In this document: positions 18,373 to 28,779 of the stretch, one piece after another
Numbering within the stretch: the stretch's first letter is position 1
How the letters are laid out: every line of letters begins with the position of its first letter
NCBI RefSeq assembly: GCF_006517395.1
Contig: NZ_VDCY01000011.1
Coordinates: forward strand, 25,123-89,122
Length of the DNA: 64,000 nt
Direction of reading: 5' to 3'
From: Terrilactibacillus laevilacticus
GTDB taxonomy: Bacteria > Bacillota > Bacilli > Bacillales > Sporolactobacillaceae
Translations under genes and position numbers: made by a program
Notes under the pieces: generated by a model
What the model saw: only the letters and a program-made list of their open reading frames with translations
Told to the model about the DNA's origin: nothing
Databases searched by the model: none

Positions 18373-19761
18373 TTAATAAGTTAGTTTTTCTTCCAAGAAA
18401 TGGACTAATTGATCAATAGAAACACGTTCTTGTTCCATTGTATCTCGATCTCGAACGGTTACTTTATGATCATCTTTTGAATCAAAGTCAAACGTGATAC
18501 TAAATGGTGTTCCGATTTCATCTTGGCGACGATATCTCTTTCCTATTGATCCCGTTTCATCATAATCAACCATGAATTTTTTGGCGAGTAATTCATATAC
18601 CTTTCTAGCGTCATCACCTAATTTTTTAGATAATGGAAGAACGGCTGCTTTATACGGTGCAAGTGCAGGATGTAAGTGCAATACCGTACGTGTCTCTTTT
18701 TCATTAATTTCTTCCTCTTCAAATGCATCAATAAGAAAGGCTAGTGATACACGATCTGCCCCGATGGATGGTTCAATAACATATGGTATATAACGGTCAT
18801 TGGTTTCTTGATCAATATATTGTAAATCTTCACCGGATAACGCCATATGTTGTTTTAGGTCATAATCGGTTCTAGATGAAAGACTAGATAGTTCACCCCA
18901 GCCAAACGGGAAAAGATATTCAATATCCGTTGTCGCATTACTATAGTGAGGAAGTTCTTCTTTTTCATGATCTCGGAGTCTTACATGGTCTGCTTTCATA
19001 TTAAGAGAAAGGAGCCATTCATGACTGAACGTTCTCCAATAATTATACCACTCACGATCATCTCCTGGCTTACAGAAGAATTCAAGTTCTAGTTGTTCGA
19101 ATTCTCTTGTACGGAACGTGAAGTTACCTGGTGTAATTTCATTTCGAAACGATTTACCAATTTGACCTATACCAAATGGAAGTTTTTTTCTCATGGTTCT
19201 TTGAACATTCTTAAAGTTGACAAAGATACCTTGAGCTGTTTCAGGTCGTAGATATAACTCATCTTTACTTGTTTCTGTAACCCCTTGGAATGTTTTAAAC
19301 ATAAGATTGAATTGTCTAATAGCCGTAAAATCATGTGCGTCACATTCCGGACATTTAACAGCATGTTCATTGATTAATTGTTCCATTTGAGAGAAAGATA
19401 AACCGTCAACTGGACCAGGTAATGCATTTTCTGGTATGCTGCTTTCAATTAATTTATCTGCTCTAAATCGTGACTTACATTGTTTACAATCAATCATTGG
19501 ATCATTAAAGTTGCTTAAATGTCCAGATGCTTCCCATGTCTTTGGATTCATTAAAATTGAAGCGTCCAACCCGACATTATAAGGTGACTCTTGAACAAAC
19601 TTTTTCCACCATGCTTTTTTTACATTATTTTTAAATTCTACACCTAGTGGACCGTAATCCCAAGTATTCGCCAGTCCGCCATATATTTCTGAACCAGGAA
19701 AAATAAAGCCTCTCTGTTTTGCTAAATTAACGACTTGTTCCATCGTTGCCATGTGATACAC
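18373..19761 (-). CDS. glyQS: Glycyl-tRNA synthetase, single-chain alpha2 type
   Basis: Charges tRNA-Gly with glycine. The 462-residue class II enzyme has motif 1 near [16 protein letters not shown], motif 2 [19 protein letters not shown] and motif 3 in the [11 protein letters not shown] region, and a C-terminal anticodon-binding domain from about 360. A zinc knuckle is suggested by CKQC and CPEC. This is the eukaryote-like homodimer, not the alpha2beta2 GlyQ/GlyS pair of B. subtilis. The gene lies between yyaC and yyzM and is preceded by a T-box leader. The start is set by an AAGGAG site. Confidence 0.97.
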   Translation of the reverse strand: MYHMATMEQVVNLAKQRGFIFPGSEIYGGLANTWDYGPLGVEFKNNVKKAWWKKFVQESPYNVGLDASILMNPKTWEASGHLSNFNDPMIDCKQCKSRFRADKLIESSIPENALPGPVDGLSFSQMEQLINEHAVKCPECDAHDFTAIRQFNLMFKTFQGVTETSKDELYLRPETAQGIFVNFKNVQRTMRKKLPFGIGQIGKSFRNEITPGNFTFRTREFEQLELEFFCKPGDDREWYNYWRTFSHEWLLSLNMKADHVRLRDHEKEELPHYSNATTDIEYLFPFGWGELSSLSSRTDYDLKQHMALSGEDLQYIDQETNDRYIPYVIEPSIGADRVSLAFLIDAFEEEEINEKETRTVLHLHPALAPYKAAVLPLSKKLGDDARKVYELLAKKFMVDYDETGSIGKRYRRQDEIGTPFSITFDFDSKDDHKVTVRDRDTMEQERVSIDQLVHFLEEKLTY

Positions 19762-19904
19762 TCCTTGTCATAAATTAATTCTTATATTTTTTTAAAATCA
19801 TACTTTGTTAATGTTTTTGACTTACCTATACACCACTAAAATGATGGTATCAGTGGAATTTGTCCATTGGTAAACCAATCTTGCTCTTATGGAATAAAAA
19901 GAAA

Positions 19905-20160
19905 TAAGCTCTCATCCTTAGGTCAGTTAGACCTAGGGACGAGAGCTTTGCTCACGCGGTTCCACCCTAGTTGATAGCACAAGTTCATGACAACTTATGT
20001 ATCCCCTTTTCATATACAGTTCAAGAATGCCTTTCTCTAAATACCTTTTTTGGGCTCTCACCATTCCCAAATCGCTTAATAAGGTTTTCTTTAGATACTT
20101 CTTTCTCTCATTACTGCATGTTTAATTTAGTTAACGTCTACTCATAAGCTATTATATCCC
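19905..20160 (-). promoter_or_regulatory. T-box leader of the glycyl-tRNA synthetase gene
   Basis: On the minus strand the T-box AGGGTGGAACCGCG (complement at 19955-19968) precedes a terminator whose 18-bp stem spans 19907-19947 and ends in a T run. Upstream are AGAGA and GGTGAGAG elements typical of stem I, and a GGC triplet in AAAGGCATTC that could be the glycine specifier. Uncharged tRNA-Gly should stabilise the antiterminator and allow readthrough. The 5' limit is approximate. Confidence 0.9.
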
Positions 20161-20290
20161 ATTTAGCAAGAAAAAGATAACCCTGATTTACATTTTCTTT
20201 GCTTGTTTTCAAACATTCCATGTATAGAATGTTTAATTGCTCCGTATACTGATAATAGTATATTAACATAAAATTGAGGGAGCGTAACCT

Positions 20291-20890
20291 ATGAATCTTA
20301 ACCCAAAGTGGCATGTTTCAAAAAACAATGTAAATAGAGTTCACTATAAAGATTATGGTTCACATTTTACCATTGTAAAATTGATTAAGGAATTACTCCC
20401 TTCAATTGATAAACATATTGTTGTTGTATGTATCGGTACCGATCGTTCCACGGGCGACGCTCTTGGTCCTATTGTAGGAACAAATTTATCGGAATTAGAT
20501 ATCCCAAATACGAGTGTATTAGGAACATTAGAGCATCCCGTTCATGCTGTGAATTTAGAAGAAACATTAGCGGATATAAATAATCAGTTTGATTCTCCTT
20601 TTGTTATTGGAATAGATGCATGCCTTGGGAAGTATAAAAGCATTGGAATGATAGGCGTCTCTGATGGTCCAGTACTACCTGGAGCCGGTGTGAACAAAAA
20701 ACTTTTACCAGTAGGCGATATGAATATTACTGGTATTGTTAACGTTAGTGGCTATATGGAATATTTTGTTCTTCAAAATACACGACTTAACCTTGTCATG
20801 GAAATGGCAAAAGTGATATCTGACAGTCTCTACCTCGCTATATCACAGCATGCAAAACATCGTTATTTAACAAGAGTCCGGATAAAGTGA
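20291..20890 (+). CDS. yyaC: Sporulation protein YyaC (DUF1256, GPR-protease-like)
   Basis: A 199-residue protein related to the germination protease fold and conserved in spore formers. It shows VVVCIGTDRSTGDALGPIVG (about 41-60), the LGTLEHPVHAVNL segment and FVIGIDACLG, all family hallmarks. A GAGGGAG site precedes the ATG. It lies on the plus strand and is divergent from glyQS. Its TGA stop (20888-20890) is supplied by the AAAGTGAAAC start of repeat B2a, so the final residues could be altered from the ancestral protein. Function in sporulation is by family only. Confidence 0.92.
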   Translation: MNLNPKWHVSKNNVNRVHYKDYGSHFTIVKLIKELLPSIDKHIVVVCIGTDRSTGDALGPIVGTNLSELDIPNTSVLGTLEHPVHAVNLEETLADINNQFDSPFVIGIDACLGKYKSIGMIGVSDGPVLPGAGVNKKLLPVGDMNITGIVNVSGYMEYFVLQNTRLNLVMEMAKVISDSLYLAISQHAKHRYLTRVRIK

Positions 20891-21023
20891 AACTTCCATC
20901 AGTGGGGGTTTTCCACTGATGGTTAGCTGAACCAATCGGACCTTTACGGGCAATTGATCCCCCTCCTATCTTCTTTGAATACCCAGAATCTTGAGGGGGG
21001 CTTACTGCCCGTTAAGGCGGGAT
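20884..21023 (+). repeat. Family B repeat, copy B2a (compact form)
   Basis: A 140-bp short form. Hairpin I pairs CCATCAGTGG with CCACTGATGG directly, with no inserted module in the loop. Hairpin II follows the shared CCAATCGGACCTTTACGGG linker and ends with GCCCGTTAAGGCGGGAT. It starts inside the yyaC stop codon and abuts copy B2b head to tail. Confidence 0.87.
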
Positions 21024-21237
21024 AAAGTGAAACTTCCATCAGTGGGGGTTTTCGATGCACAGGATGTGCTAGTTGCAGGCGTTGCGACAGGACGCCTGGT
21101 TTTTAGCCTGCGTCATCCCCCATTGATGGAAAACCTGAACCAATCGGACCTTTTTGGGCAGTTGATCCCCCACCTATCTTCTTTGAGTACTCAGAATCTT
21201 GAGGGAAGGTCATTTCTAGCCGTTAAGGCAGGATAAA
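21024..21237 (+). repeat. Family B repeat, copy B2b (long form)
   Basis: A 214-bp long form in tandem with B2a. The hairpin I loop carries the inserted module with GCAC-AGGAT-GTGC and GCGACAGGACGCC. The 3' arm ends CCGTTAAGGCAGGAT. It lies between the convergent ends of yyaC and parB. A frame running through both copies is not a gene. Confidence 0.87.
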
Positions 21238-21282
21238 TAAAGCCTCAAATTAAATGAAAAAAGTGAAGCATGTATGTTTGCT

Positions 21283-22143
21283 TCACTCTTGTCCTTCTAA
21301 TAATTCAATTAACCTCGATAGATCATCTTGAGAATAATATTCAATTTCTATTTTTCCTTTATCCTTGTTTTTCGCCTGTTTAATCAATACAGGGGTACCA
21401 AAACGTTCACGAAGTACGGTTACTTTCTCCCTTAGCATAGGATCCAATTTCATTGCCATTTTTCTCGATGTTTCACGTGGAACATGATTATTTAATTTTT
21501 GAATCAATTCCTCTAGTTGACGTACATTCATATTTTCCTTAATGACTTTCTCGACAAGTAGTGGTAATTTCTTTTTGTTTTTTAAGCCTAGTAACGTTCT
21601 GCCTTGGCCCATTGATAGCTTACCTTCAGCAATTAAACTTTGCACTGGCTTATTTAGTTGTAAGAGTCTGAGATGATTGGTGATATGTGGACGGCTTTTT
21701 CCTACTTTTTTAGCTAACTCTTCTTGGGTAATTTCTAACCCTTCCATAAGTTTTTTATAGGCAATAGCCTCTTCTATAGGATTTAAGTCTTCTCTCTGTA
21801 AGTTTTCAATTAACGCAATTTCCATCATTTGTTTATCAGAGAGTTCTTTTATAATTGCTGGAATGGTCTTTAACTTAGCTTCTATCGCTGCACGATATCG
21901 TCTTTCTCCTGCCACGATGTCATAACCTTTTAACCCTTTTCGAACAATGATTGGCTGTATGATCCCATGTTCTGCAATCGAATTTTTAAGATCCTGCAAT
22001 GATGATTCATCAAAATTTTTTCTTGGTTGGTAAGGATTGGGTCTAATATCATTAATCGAGATGTCTTGAACTGAATAAACTTCTTCCTGTGGAAGAGATT
22101 CTGGAAAGAAAGCACTGATTCCTTTACCTAACGCCTTGTTCAT
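21283..22143 (-). CDS. parB: Chromosome partitioning protein ParB (Spo0J)
   Basis: CTP-dependent DNA clamp that loads at parS, condenses the origin region and recruits SMC. The 286-residue protein begins KALGKGISAFF, the ParA-contact region, has GERRYRAA (79-86) with the CTP-binding arginines, an ENLQREDLNPIEEA block, and a helix-turn-helix (about 125-160) that reads parS. It overlaps the end of parA by 20 bp. A parS copy lies inside the gene at 21469-21484, as in B. subtilis. Confidence 0.97.
   Translation of the reverse strand: MNKALGKGISAFFPESLPQEEVYSVQDISINDIRPNPYQPRKNFDESSLQDLKNSIAEHGIIQPIIVRKGLKGYDIVAGERRYRAAIEAKLKTIPAIIKELSDKQMMEIALIENLQREDLNPIEEAIAYKKLMEGLEITQEELAKKVGKSRPHITNHLRLLQLNKPVQSLIAEGKLSMGQGRTLLGLKNKKKLPLLVEKVIKENMNVRQLEELIQKLNNHVPRETSRKMAMKLDPMLREKVTVLRERFGTPVLIKQAKNKDKGKIEIEYYSQDDLSRLIELLEGQE
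21469..21484. other. parS site within parB
   Basis: TGTTTCACGTGGAACA, whose complement TGTTCCACGTGAAACA fits the parS consensus TGTTNCACGTGAAACA. It lies in the parB coding sequence, the same location as in B. subtilis spo0J. Confidence 0.93.
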
Positions 22144-22897
22144 TCATAGCCACTTCCTTTGCTAATTCAAGATATACTTCGGCACCTTTTGATTTGGCAT
22201 CATAAATGATAATCGGTTTTCCATGACTTGGCGCTTCGCCTAATCTTACATTTCTCGGAATAATGGTTGAGTAAACTTTATCTCTAAAATATTTTTTAAC
22301 TTCATCAATGACTTGGAGTCCTAGATTGGTTCTAGCATCCAGCATGGTTAGCAAAACGCCTTCAATAGCAAGCTGATGATTTAGGTGTTTTTGAACAAGT
22401 CTAACAGTGTTCAAAAGTTGACTAAGTCCCTCGAGTGCGTAATATTCACATTGAACCGGGATAATGACAGCGTTTGCTGCTGTTAAAGCATTTATTGTTA
22501 ATAATCCCAAAGATGGAGGACAATCAATGATAATATAATCATACTGGTCTGATACTTTTTCTAAAGCCCGCTTTAATCGGATCTCTCTCGAAATTGTAGG
22601 AACGAGTTCAATTTCAGCACCTGCTAATTGTATTGTTGAAGGTATAATATCAAGCTTTTCAATTTCTGTTTTAACAATGACGTCTTTTGCTTCAATGTCT
22701 TCAACAAGAACATCATATACACATTCATCAATGTCGCCTTTATCTACGCCTACGCCGCTCGTTGCATTGCCTTGTGGGTCAATATCGACTAATAAAACCC
22801 GCTGGCCAATATAAGCTAAGCAAGCACTCAAATTCACAGATGTTGTTGTTTTGCCAACGCCACCTTTTTGATTTGCTATGGCTAAAATTTTACTCAC
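22124..22897 (-). CDS. parA: Chromosome partitioning ATPase ParA (Soj)
   Basis: ATP-dependent DNA-binding switch that works with ParB in origin segregation and, as Soj, modulates DnaA. The 257-residue protein has the deviant Walker A QKGGVGKTTT (10-19), with Lys11 and Lys16, and IIDCPPSLG near 120. There is no long N-terminal extension, so it is the chromosomal Soj type. Its 3' end overlaps the parB start by 20 bp. The promoter lies in the 22898-23070 spacer. Confidence 0.97.
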   Translation of the reverse strand: MSKILAIANQKGGVGKTTTSVNLSACLAYIGQRVLLVDIDPQGNATSGVGVDKGDIDECVYDVLVEDIEAKDVIVKTEIEKLDIIPSTIQLAGAEIELVPTISREIRLKRALEKVSDQYDYIIIDCPPSLGLLTINALTAANAVIIPVQCEYYALEGLSQLLNTVRLVQKHLNHQLAIEGVLLTMLDARTNLGLQVIDEVKKYFRDKVYSTIIPRNVRLGEAPSHGKPIIIYDAKSKGAEVYLELAKEVAMNEQGVR

Positions 22898-23076
22898 GAT
22901 GTCACCTACCCTTACTTCCTCTTTCTGCTATCTTCCATTTTACCATGAAAATGCACATTTGAGAGAGTTACAAATCTATTTCTAAAAAAAATAGTTTGTT
23001 AATATACTGTAATCCCGCTAATTTGCCCATATTATATTAAATTTTTTGAATATATAACCTATCATAACTGCCTTAT

Positions 23077-23092
23077 AAAGTGAAACTTCCAT
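23077..23092 (+). repeat. Solo 16-bp head fragment of family B
   Basis: AAAGTGAAACTTCCAT exactly matches the first 16 bases of family B but the rest is absent. It lies about 80 bp before copy B3 and looks like a truncated or recombined copy. Confidence 0.6.
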
Positions 23093-23170
23093 AAACTAAA
23101 TCTATTAGGTGTGTTTGTCTCTCTATTCAGAGGAGTAGTACCAGATGATGAGCCGTGAGGAAGAAAAAAT

Positions 23171-23384
23171 AAAGTGAAACTTCCATCAGTGGGGTTTTTC
23201 AACGCACAGAATGTGCTAGTGCAGGCGCCAGCCAGGATGCCTGGTTATTAGCCTGCTTCATCCCCTCACTGATGGAAAGCCTGAACCAATCGGACCTTTA
23301 CGGGCAGTTGATCCCCCTCCTATCTTCTTTGAATACTCAGAGTTTTGAGGTGGAGTGCTTTACTGCCCGTTAAGGTGGGATAAA
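23171..23384 (+). repeat. Family B repeat, copy B3 (long form)
   Basis: A 214-bp long form with the inserted hairpin module (GCACAGAATGTGC here, loop AGAAT rather than AGGAT, and GCCAGGATGCC). It lies between the parA promoter side and the noc 3' end, both on the minus strand, so it does not follow a plus-strand gene. Beyond it, at 23439-23484, a TGCGGG/CCCGCA stem encloses GGCC/GGCC-rich sequence of unknown role. Confidence 0.83.
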
Positions 23385-23515
23385 TATTTTCAAAAAACGT
23401 GTCAAAAACAACAAGCAACAATTTCTTAGAAAAAACTTGCCGATTGCGGGGCCAAGCGAGGACAGAGGCCTAAGCCCGCACTTATACTTTATAACTTAAA
23501 TTTTTCTTAAAGTGT

Positions 23516-23540
23516 AAAAAAGGACTCCTACTGGAATCCT
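23516..23540 (-). terminator. Terminator after noc
   Basis: AGGATTCC-loop-GGAGTCCT with one G-U pair, followed on the minus strand by a T run, just past the noc stop codon. Confidence 0.75.
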
Positions 23541-23546
23541 ATTAAT

Positions 23547-24398
23547 CTATTTATTTTTTGGGATTCGAATCGTGAATTGATAGTAATCTCCCATATCTTC
23601 TTCATCTGTATCTATATTTAGTCCTGTGTCTTGTACCATTCCAACCGATTGTCTAATGGTATTCACGGCAATTCTCGTATCACGGCTTAGTGAAAGTCTT
23701 TTCCTCTTTTTTGGCTTTTGACCCTTTATTTCAAGAAGTTTTTTTACTCTTTCTTCAGTCTGTTTCACATTGAGATGTTTTTCTATAATTTCATTTAATA
23801 TTTTTTCTTGCTTTTCCTGATCTTTCAATACAATGAGAGCCCGTGCATGTCGTTCTGAAATTCTTTTTTCTAGTAATGCATTTTGAATTAAACTAGGAAG
23901 TTTTAAGAGTCTTAATTTATTCGCAATGGTTGACTGTCCCTTTCCTAGTCGCTGAGCAAGACTTTCTTGTGTTAAACCATGTATATCGATTAGTTTTTCG
24001 TAAGCCATCGCTTCTTCTATAGCTGTAAGTTCTTCTCTTTGAAGATTCTCTATTAAGGCAACAGCCGCTGTTTCAGCGTCGTTAAATTCTTTTATAATAG
24101 CCGGTACATTTTCCCAGCCTAAAAACGTGACGGCCCGCCAACGTCTTTCACCGGCTATAATTTCATATTTATCTCCCTGAATAGGTCTTAAGACAATCGG
24201 TTGAATAATACCATGTGTTTCAATCGTTTGGGCTAATTCTTTTATTTTATCTTCATTAAAAACGGATCGAGGTTGAAACTGATTTGGAATAATGGCCTTT
24301 ATAGGTACTTCTTGAACATGTTCATATTCGATTTCAGAACCATCTGTTTCGATGTCTTTGTCACTTTGACCAAATATTTTGGAAAAAGGATGCTTCAT
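23547..24398 (-). CDS. noc: Nucleoid occlusion protein Noc
   Basis: ParB paralogue that binds Noc sites, spreads with CTP and attaches to the membrane to keep FtsZ off the nucleoid. Its N-terminus [10 protein letters not shown] forms a short amphipathic membrane helix. The CTP motif GERRWRAV lies at 83-90 and the helix-turn-helix around 145-180 includes [19 protein letters not shown]. It is 283 residues. Gene order parB-parA-noc-rsmG is the standard one. No canonical Noc-binding site (ATTTCCCGGGAAAT) was seen in the window. Confidence 0.96.
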   Translation of the reverse strand: MKHPFSKIFGQSDKDIETDGSEIEYEHVQEVPIKAIIPNQFQPRSVFNEDKIKELAQTIETHGIIQPIVLRPIQGDKYEIIAGERRWRAVTFLGWENVPAIIKEFNDAETAAVALIENLQREELTAIEEAMAYEKLIDIHGLTQESLAQRLGKGQSTIANKLRLLKLPSLIQNALLEKRISERHARALIVLKDQEKQEKILNEIIEKHLNVKQTEERVKKLLEIKGQKPKKRKRLSLSRDTRIAVNTIRQSVGMVQDTGLNIDTDEEDMGDYYQFTIRIPKNK

Positions 24399-24465
24399 CT
24401 CATTACACCACCCTTTATTGTTCCTCCATTAGTAATATTTCGCCTTTTGCAATAAAAATCCTGCA

Positions 24466-24481
24466 TGTTTCACGTGAAACA
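24466..24481. other. parS site between noc and rsmG
   Basis: TGTTTCACGTGAAACA, a perfect 16-bp palindrome and exact parS. It ends immediately at the rsmG stop codon, in the noc upstream region. Confidence 0.97.
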
Positions 24482-25189
24482 TTACAAAGGGCTTTTACTT
24501 GGAGTGCCTGGTTTTCTTGGATATTTTTTTGGCGTTTGTTTATTTTTTTCAATAAAGATAATATGACGTAAGCTGTTTTCTTCAGGAAGAATCAAAGATT
24601 CAATCTTACTCATTTTCCCACCCAAAACGGTTAATGCGTGCTCTGAATTCTTTAGTTCATCCTTTGCTTGTGCCCCTTTTAATGCAATAAACTGACCACC
24701 TATTTTTACAAGAGGTAAACAATATTCACTCAATACAGATAAATGAGCCACAGCACGTGCAGAGACAATATCAAACGATTCACGAATATCAGGCCTTTTC
24801 GCAAACAATTCCGCTCGATCATGATAGAGGGTAACCTGATTAAGTGCTAACTTGTCAATAACCTCTTGAAGGAATGTTAACCGTTTCTTCAATGAATCAA
24901 CAATCGTCACCTTAATTTCTGGAAAAACAATTTTAAGAGGAATACTTGGAAAACCAGCGCCAGAACCCACATCGCATAAGGATAGGTGATCCGAAAAAGG
25001 ATAATAAAAACTTGGTGTAATGGAATCATAAAAATGTTTGAGGTAAACTTCATCCTTTTCTGTAATAGCAGTTAAGTTCATTTTCTTATTCCACTCAACG
25101 AGTAATTCATAGTATGTATGAAATTGTGTTAATTGATGAGGAGAAAGAGAAATCCCTTTCTCCTCTAATAATTTCGTAAATTGTTCCAT
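24482..25189 (-). CDS. rsmG: 16S rRNA m7G527 methyltransferase RsmG
   Basis: Methylates N7 of G527 in 16S rRNA using S-adenosylmethionine; loss gives low-level streptomycin resistance. The 235-residue protein shows the SAM-binding loop CDVGSGAGFPSIPLKI and the SARAVAHLSVL segment of the GidB family, and a basic C-terminus. A GGAGG site lies just upstream. It follows mnmG by 12 bp and belongs to the mnmE-mnmG-rsmG operon. Confidence 0.97.
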   Translation of the reverse strand: MEQFTKLLEEKGISLSPHQLTQFHTYYELLVEWNKKMNLTAITEKDEVYLKHFYDSITPSFYYPFSDHLSLCDVGSGAGFPSIPLKIVFPEIKVTIVDSLKKRLTFLQEVIDKLALNQVTLYHDRAELFAKRPDIRESFDIVSARAVAHLSVLSEYCLPLVKIGGQFIALKGAQAKDELKNSEHALTVLGGKMSKIESLILPEENSLRHIIFIEKNKQTPKKYPRKPGTPSKSPL

Positions 25190-25201
25190 ATATTCCTCCG
25201 A

Positions 25202-27097
25202 TTAGGATTCTGCAATTTTTGCAAGTTTACCTTGTTCTAAATATACAAGCAAAATAGAGATATCACTTGGATTGACACCTGATACACGTGATGCTTGGCC
25301 AACAGAGAGTGGTCTTACTACACTTAACTTTTGCTTTGCTTCCGTAGCAAGGCCATTAATTGCAAAATAATCGAGATCTTCTGGAATTTTTTTACTTTCC
25401 ATACGTTGCATTCTTTCTACTTGCAACATTTGTTTTGCTATATAGCCATCATACTTTATTTGAATTTCAACTTGTTCTGCTGCTTCCGCGGAAAGAGGTT
25501 GTTCAGGAGGTGTCATCGCTGCAATATCTTCATAATGAATTTCAGGACGTTTTAAGAAATGTTCCGCAGTAACGGATTCTTTGAGTTCACCTGCTCCTCT
25601 TTCTTTTAGCAAGGCTTGCACTTCTTCTGTAGGTTTGATCATAACAGAAGCAAGTCTTGCTTTTTCCTCGGCAATGATGGCTTTTTTATTTTTGAAAGCT
25701 TGGTATCTTTCTTCAGAAATCAATCCTAAATTATGACCAATTTCGGTTAATCTAAGGTCTGCATTATCATGTCGTAACAAGAGACGATATTCCGCTCTTG
25801 AAGTAAGCAAGCGGTATGGTTCATTTGTCCCTTTTGTTACGAGATCATCAATGAGAACGCCAATATACGCTTGTGAACGATCTAAAATAACTGGATCTTT
25901 ACCTAGAGCTTTACATGCGGCATTAATTCCGCCGATAATCCCTTGGCCAGCAGCCTCTTCATAACCTGATGTACCATTAATTTGGCCGGCTGTAAATAAC
26001 CCTTTAATTTTCTTTGTTTCAAGCGTTGGCCAAAGTTGAGTTGGTACAATGGCATCATATTCAATAGCATAACCTGGACGCATCATCTTAGATGCTTCTA
26101 ATCCTGGTATAGACATTAAGATTTTTCTTTGAATCTCTTCAGGTAAGCTTGTTGATAGACCTTGTACGTAAACTTCTTCTGTATTTTTTCCTTCTGGTTC
26201 AAGGAAAAGTTGATGTCTTGGTTTATCATTAAAACGAACAATTTTATCTTCAATTGACGGACAATAGCGAGGACCTGTTCCCTCAATCATTCCAGAATAC
26301 ATTGGTGAACGACTTAAGTTACTATTAATAATATCATGTGTTTCTGGGCTCGTATACGTCAACCAACAAGGAATTTGTTCGGTAATAAATGTCGTTGTTT
26401 CATAGGAAAAAGCTCTTGGTTCATCATCACCCGGTTGAATTTCTGTTTTAGAGTAATCAATCGTTTTACCATTCACTCTTGGTGGTGTTCCTGTTTTGAA
26501 GCGAACAATATCAAAACCAAGCTCTTTCAAGTGGTTCGAAAGCTCGACTGAGGCTTGCATATTATTTGGACCACTTTGGTAAGACAATTCACCAATAATA
26601 ATCTTTCCTCTTAAATAGGTTCCTGTTGTTAAAACAACCGATTTAGCTCGGTATTCGGCATTTGTATTTGTAATGACTCCCTTACATACACCATCTACGA
26701 CAATTAATCTCTCGACCATGCCTTGTCGAACCGTTAAATGTTCGGTATTTTCAAGGGTTCTTTTCATTTCATGTTGGTAATCAAATTTATCTGCTTGAGC
26801 TCTTAGTGCCCGAACAGCAGGACCTTTTCCGGTATTTAACATTCGCATTTGAATATGCGTTTTATCAATATTTCGTCCCATTTCTCCACCCAAGGCATCA
26901 ATTTCTCTCACTACGACACCTTTAGCAGGACCGCCAACAGAAGGGTTACATGGCATGAAAGCAATAGCATCTAAATTTATCGTGAGTACAAGTGTTTCAG
27001 CTCCCATCCTGGCAGAAGCTAGTCCCGCTTCGACTCCCGCATGACCCGCACCGACGACAATAACATCATATTGACCTGCCAAATATGTTGTGGTCAT
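25202..27097 (-). CDS. mnmG: tRNA uridine-34 carboxymethylaminomethyl enzyme MnmG
   Basis: FAD-dependent partner of MnmE that modifies the wobble uridine of several tRNAs. The ATG at 27097 gives 631 residues beginning [21 protein letters not shown], with the FAD-binding GAGHAG at 16-21, and has AAAGGAGAT upstream. A frame open further upstream overlaps mnmE and is not used. The [10 protein letters not shown] block and C-terminal helical domain, including the [11 protein letters not shown] end, are present. It follows mnmE after 86 bp. Confidence 0.97.
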   Translation of the reverse strand: MTTTYLAGQYDVIVVGAGHAGVEAGLASARMGAETLVLTINLDAIAFMPCNPSVGGPAKGVVVREIDALGGEMGRNIDKTHIQMRMLNTGKGPAVRALRAQADKFDYQHEMKRTLENTEHLTVRQGMVERLIVVDGVCKGVITNTNAEYRAKSVVLTTGTYLRGKIIIGELSYQSGPNNMQASVELSNHLKELGFDIVRFKTGTPPRVNGKTIDYSKTEIQPGDDEPRAFSYETTTFITEQIPCWLTYTSPETHDIINSNLSRSPMYSGMIEGTGPRYCPSIEDKIVRFNDKPRHQLFLEPEGKNTEEVYVQGLSTSLPEEIQRKILMSIPGLEASKMMRPGYAIEYDAIVPTQLWPTLETKKIKGLFTAGQINGTSGYEEAAGQGIIGGINAACKALGKDPVILDRSQAYIGVLIDDLVTKGTNEPYRLLTSRAEYRLLLRHDNADLRLTEIGHNLGLISEERYQAFKNKKAIIAEEKARLASVMIKPTEEVQALLKERGAGELKESVTAEHFLKRPEIHYEDIAAMTPPEQPLSAEAAEQVEIQIKYDGYIAKQMLQVERMQRMESKKIPEDLDYFAINGLATEAKQKLSVVRPLSVGQASRVSGVNPSDISILLVYLEQGKLAKIAES

Positions 27098-27183
27098 TTT
27101 ATTATCTCCTTTTCTTTTAAACTTTTTATTAAAAATTAGACTCTCACAATTCATAATGTTACGTGTGCGAGCTTCATTAAATT

Positions 27184-28569
27184 TTATTTTCCTAGACAAA
27201 ATTGAGAAAATAACTGGTCGATCAAACTATCTGAAACGGTATCACCTATTATTTCCCCTAGTATTTCCCACGTTCTTCGAAGGTCAATTTGCGCCAAGTC
27301 AACCGGCATGCCGTCTTCAATGGATGAAATGGCATCGCCGATCGCGCGGCTGGCTTGATTTAACAAGGAGATATGTCGACTATTTGAAACATACGTCATA
27401 TCTTGGCTTTCGATCCCTTGTTCAAAAAATAGATCTCTTACAGCCTCTTCTAATTCATCAATTCCTTCTTCCTTTAATAAAGAGGACGTTATCACTTTGG
27501 ATGGACCAGCCAAAGTCCGAACCTCATCAAGGGAAATCTTTTTCTCTAGGTCCGTCTTATTTACAACAATAATAGCATCCATTCCTTGGATAGCCTCAAA
27601 TAATTGAATGTCTTCAGGCAGGAGTTCTTGGTTGTAATTGAGTAATAGTAAAATGAGATCCGCTTTTTTTAATAATTGTCGTGATCGTTCTACTCCCATT
27701 CTTTCGACGATATCTTCTGTTTCACGAATACCCGCCGTATCAATTAATTTAAGCGGTACGCCTCGAATATTTACATACTCTTCAATAACATCACGTGTGG
27801 TCCCTGGAATATCAGTCACAATGGCTTTGTTCTCATGAATTAAATTATTTAATAATGATGATTTTCCAACGTTCGGTCTTCCGATAATGACGGTCGATAA
27901 ACCTTCTCTTAATATTTTACCCTGTTTTGCGGTTGTTAATAGGTCTTTGATTTTATTTTGTACGTATCCAGCCTTTTCTTTTAACATCCGGTTAGTCATT
28001 TCTTCAGCATCATATTCAGGATAATCAATGTTTACTTCAACATGGGCAATGATTTCTAATAAGGTTTGTCGTAGACTTTGAATAAGCCTTGATAAGCGTC
28101 CTTCCATTTGTCCCATGGCAACATTCATGGCCTGGTCCGTTTTAGCTCTAATGAGATCCATAACGGCTTCAGCCTGAGATAAATCAATCCGACCATTAAG
28201 AAAGGCTCGTTTTGTGAATTCTCCTGGTTCGGCAAGCACAGCTCCAACCTCTAAAACCAATTCTAGTACACGTTTAACCGAAACCAACCCACCGTGACAG
28301 TTTATTTCTACAACATCTTCTCTAGTGAACGTTTTTGGCCCTCTCATGACACTGACCATGACTTCCTCAATGGTTTCATCTGTTTTAGGATCAATGATCT
28401 TTCCATAATGAATCGTATGCGTTTTAACATCTTTTAAAGATGCTTTTCCTCTATACAAGCGATCGGCAATGTCAATGGCTTTTGATCCACTTAAACGAAT
28501 AATTGAAATTGCTCCCTCTCCCATTGGTGTGGATATAGCCGCAATCGTTTCATATTCCAAGTCTATCAC
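27184..28569 (-). CDS. mnmE: tRNA modification GTPase MnmE
   Basis: Potassium-activated GTPase that works with MnmG on wobble uridines. The 461-residue protein has an N-terminal tetrahydrofolate-binding domain, a helical domain and an inserted G domain with [12 protein letters not shown] near 225-236, DIPGTTRD and NKTD. It ends FCLGK, carrying the conserved C-terminal Cys motif. Directly upstream lies a cluster of five DnaA boxes, which could link its expression to replication. Confidence 0.97.
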   Translation of the reverse strand: MIDLEYETIAAISTPMGEGAISIIRLSGSKAIDIADRLYRGKASLKDVKTHTIHYGKIIDPKTDETIEEVMVSVMRGPKTFTREDVVEINCHGGLVSVKRVLELVLEVGAVLAEPGEFTKRAFLNGRIDLSQAEAVMDLIRAKTDQAMNVAMGQMEGRLSRLIQSLRQTLLEIIAHVEVNIDYPEYDAEEMTNRMLKEKAGYVQNKIKDLLTTAKQGKILREGLSTVIIGRPNVGKSSLLNNLIHENKAIVTDIPGTTRDVIEEYVNIRGVPLKLIDTAGIRETEDIVERMGVERSRQLLKKADLILLLLNYNQELLPEDIQLFEAIQGMDAIIVVNKTDLEKKISLDEVRTLAGPSKVITSSLLKEEGIDELEEAVRDLFFEQGIESQDMTYVSNSRHISLLNQASRAIGDAISSIEDGMPVDLAQIDLRRTWEILGEIIGDTVSDSLIDQLFSQFCLGK

Positions 28570-28656
28570 CTCTTTCCTTCAAATTCATTAATCTATATAA
28601 AATAAAAGCGTTTGTTAGCTTGTTTTTTAAATAAGAGACCATTTTATTAAGTCATT

Positions 28657-28779
28657 TTATCCACAGTCTAACGAAATCAGTAGTCTCTAACATAACAGGA
28701 TACCACAAAACGACCTGTGGATAAAGTGGTAGAATTTTATACACATGTGCATAACTTTCCAATTTCATATTTATTCACA
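28657..28779. promoter_or_regulatory. Cluster of five consensus DnaA boxes upstream of mnmE
   Basis: Matches to TTATNCACA are at 28657-28665 (TTATCCACA, plus), 28716-28724 (TTATCCACA, minus), 28737-28745 (TTATACACA, plus), 28746-28754 (TTATGCACA, minus) and 28771-28779 (TTATTCACA, plus). The density is comparable to oriC itself, about 2.7 kb away. It may act in DnaA titration, regulation of mnmE or an accessory initiation function. Confidence 0.75.

Noticed and set aside
25281..25296. CACGTG word in mnmG as a parS site
   Set aside because: Flanks (TGATACACGTGATGC) mismatch the parS consensus at several positions outside the core.
27098..27199. N-terminal extension of mnmG by 34 residues
   Set aside because: It overlaps mnmE, lacks a ribosome-binding site, and the family starts at the internal [12 protein letters not shown].
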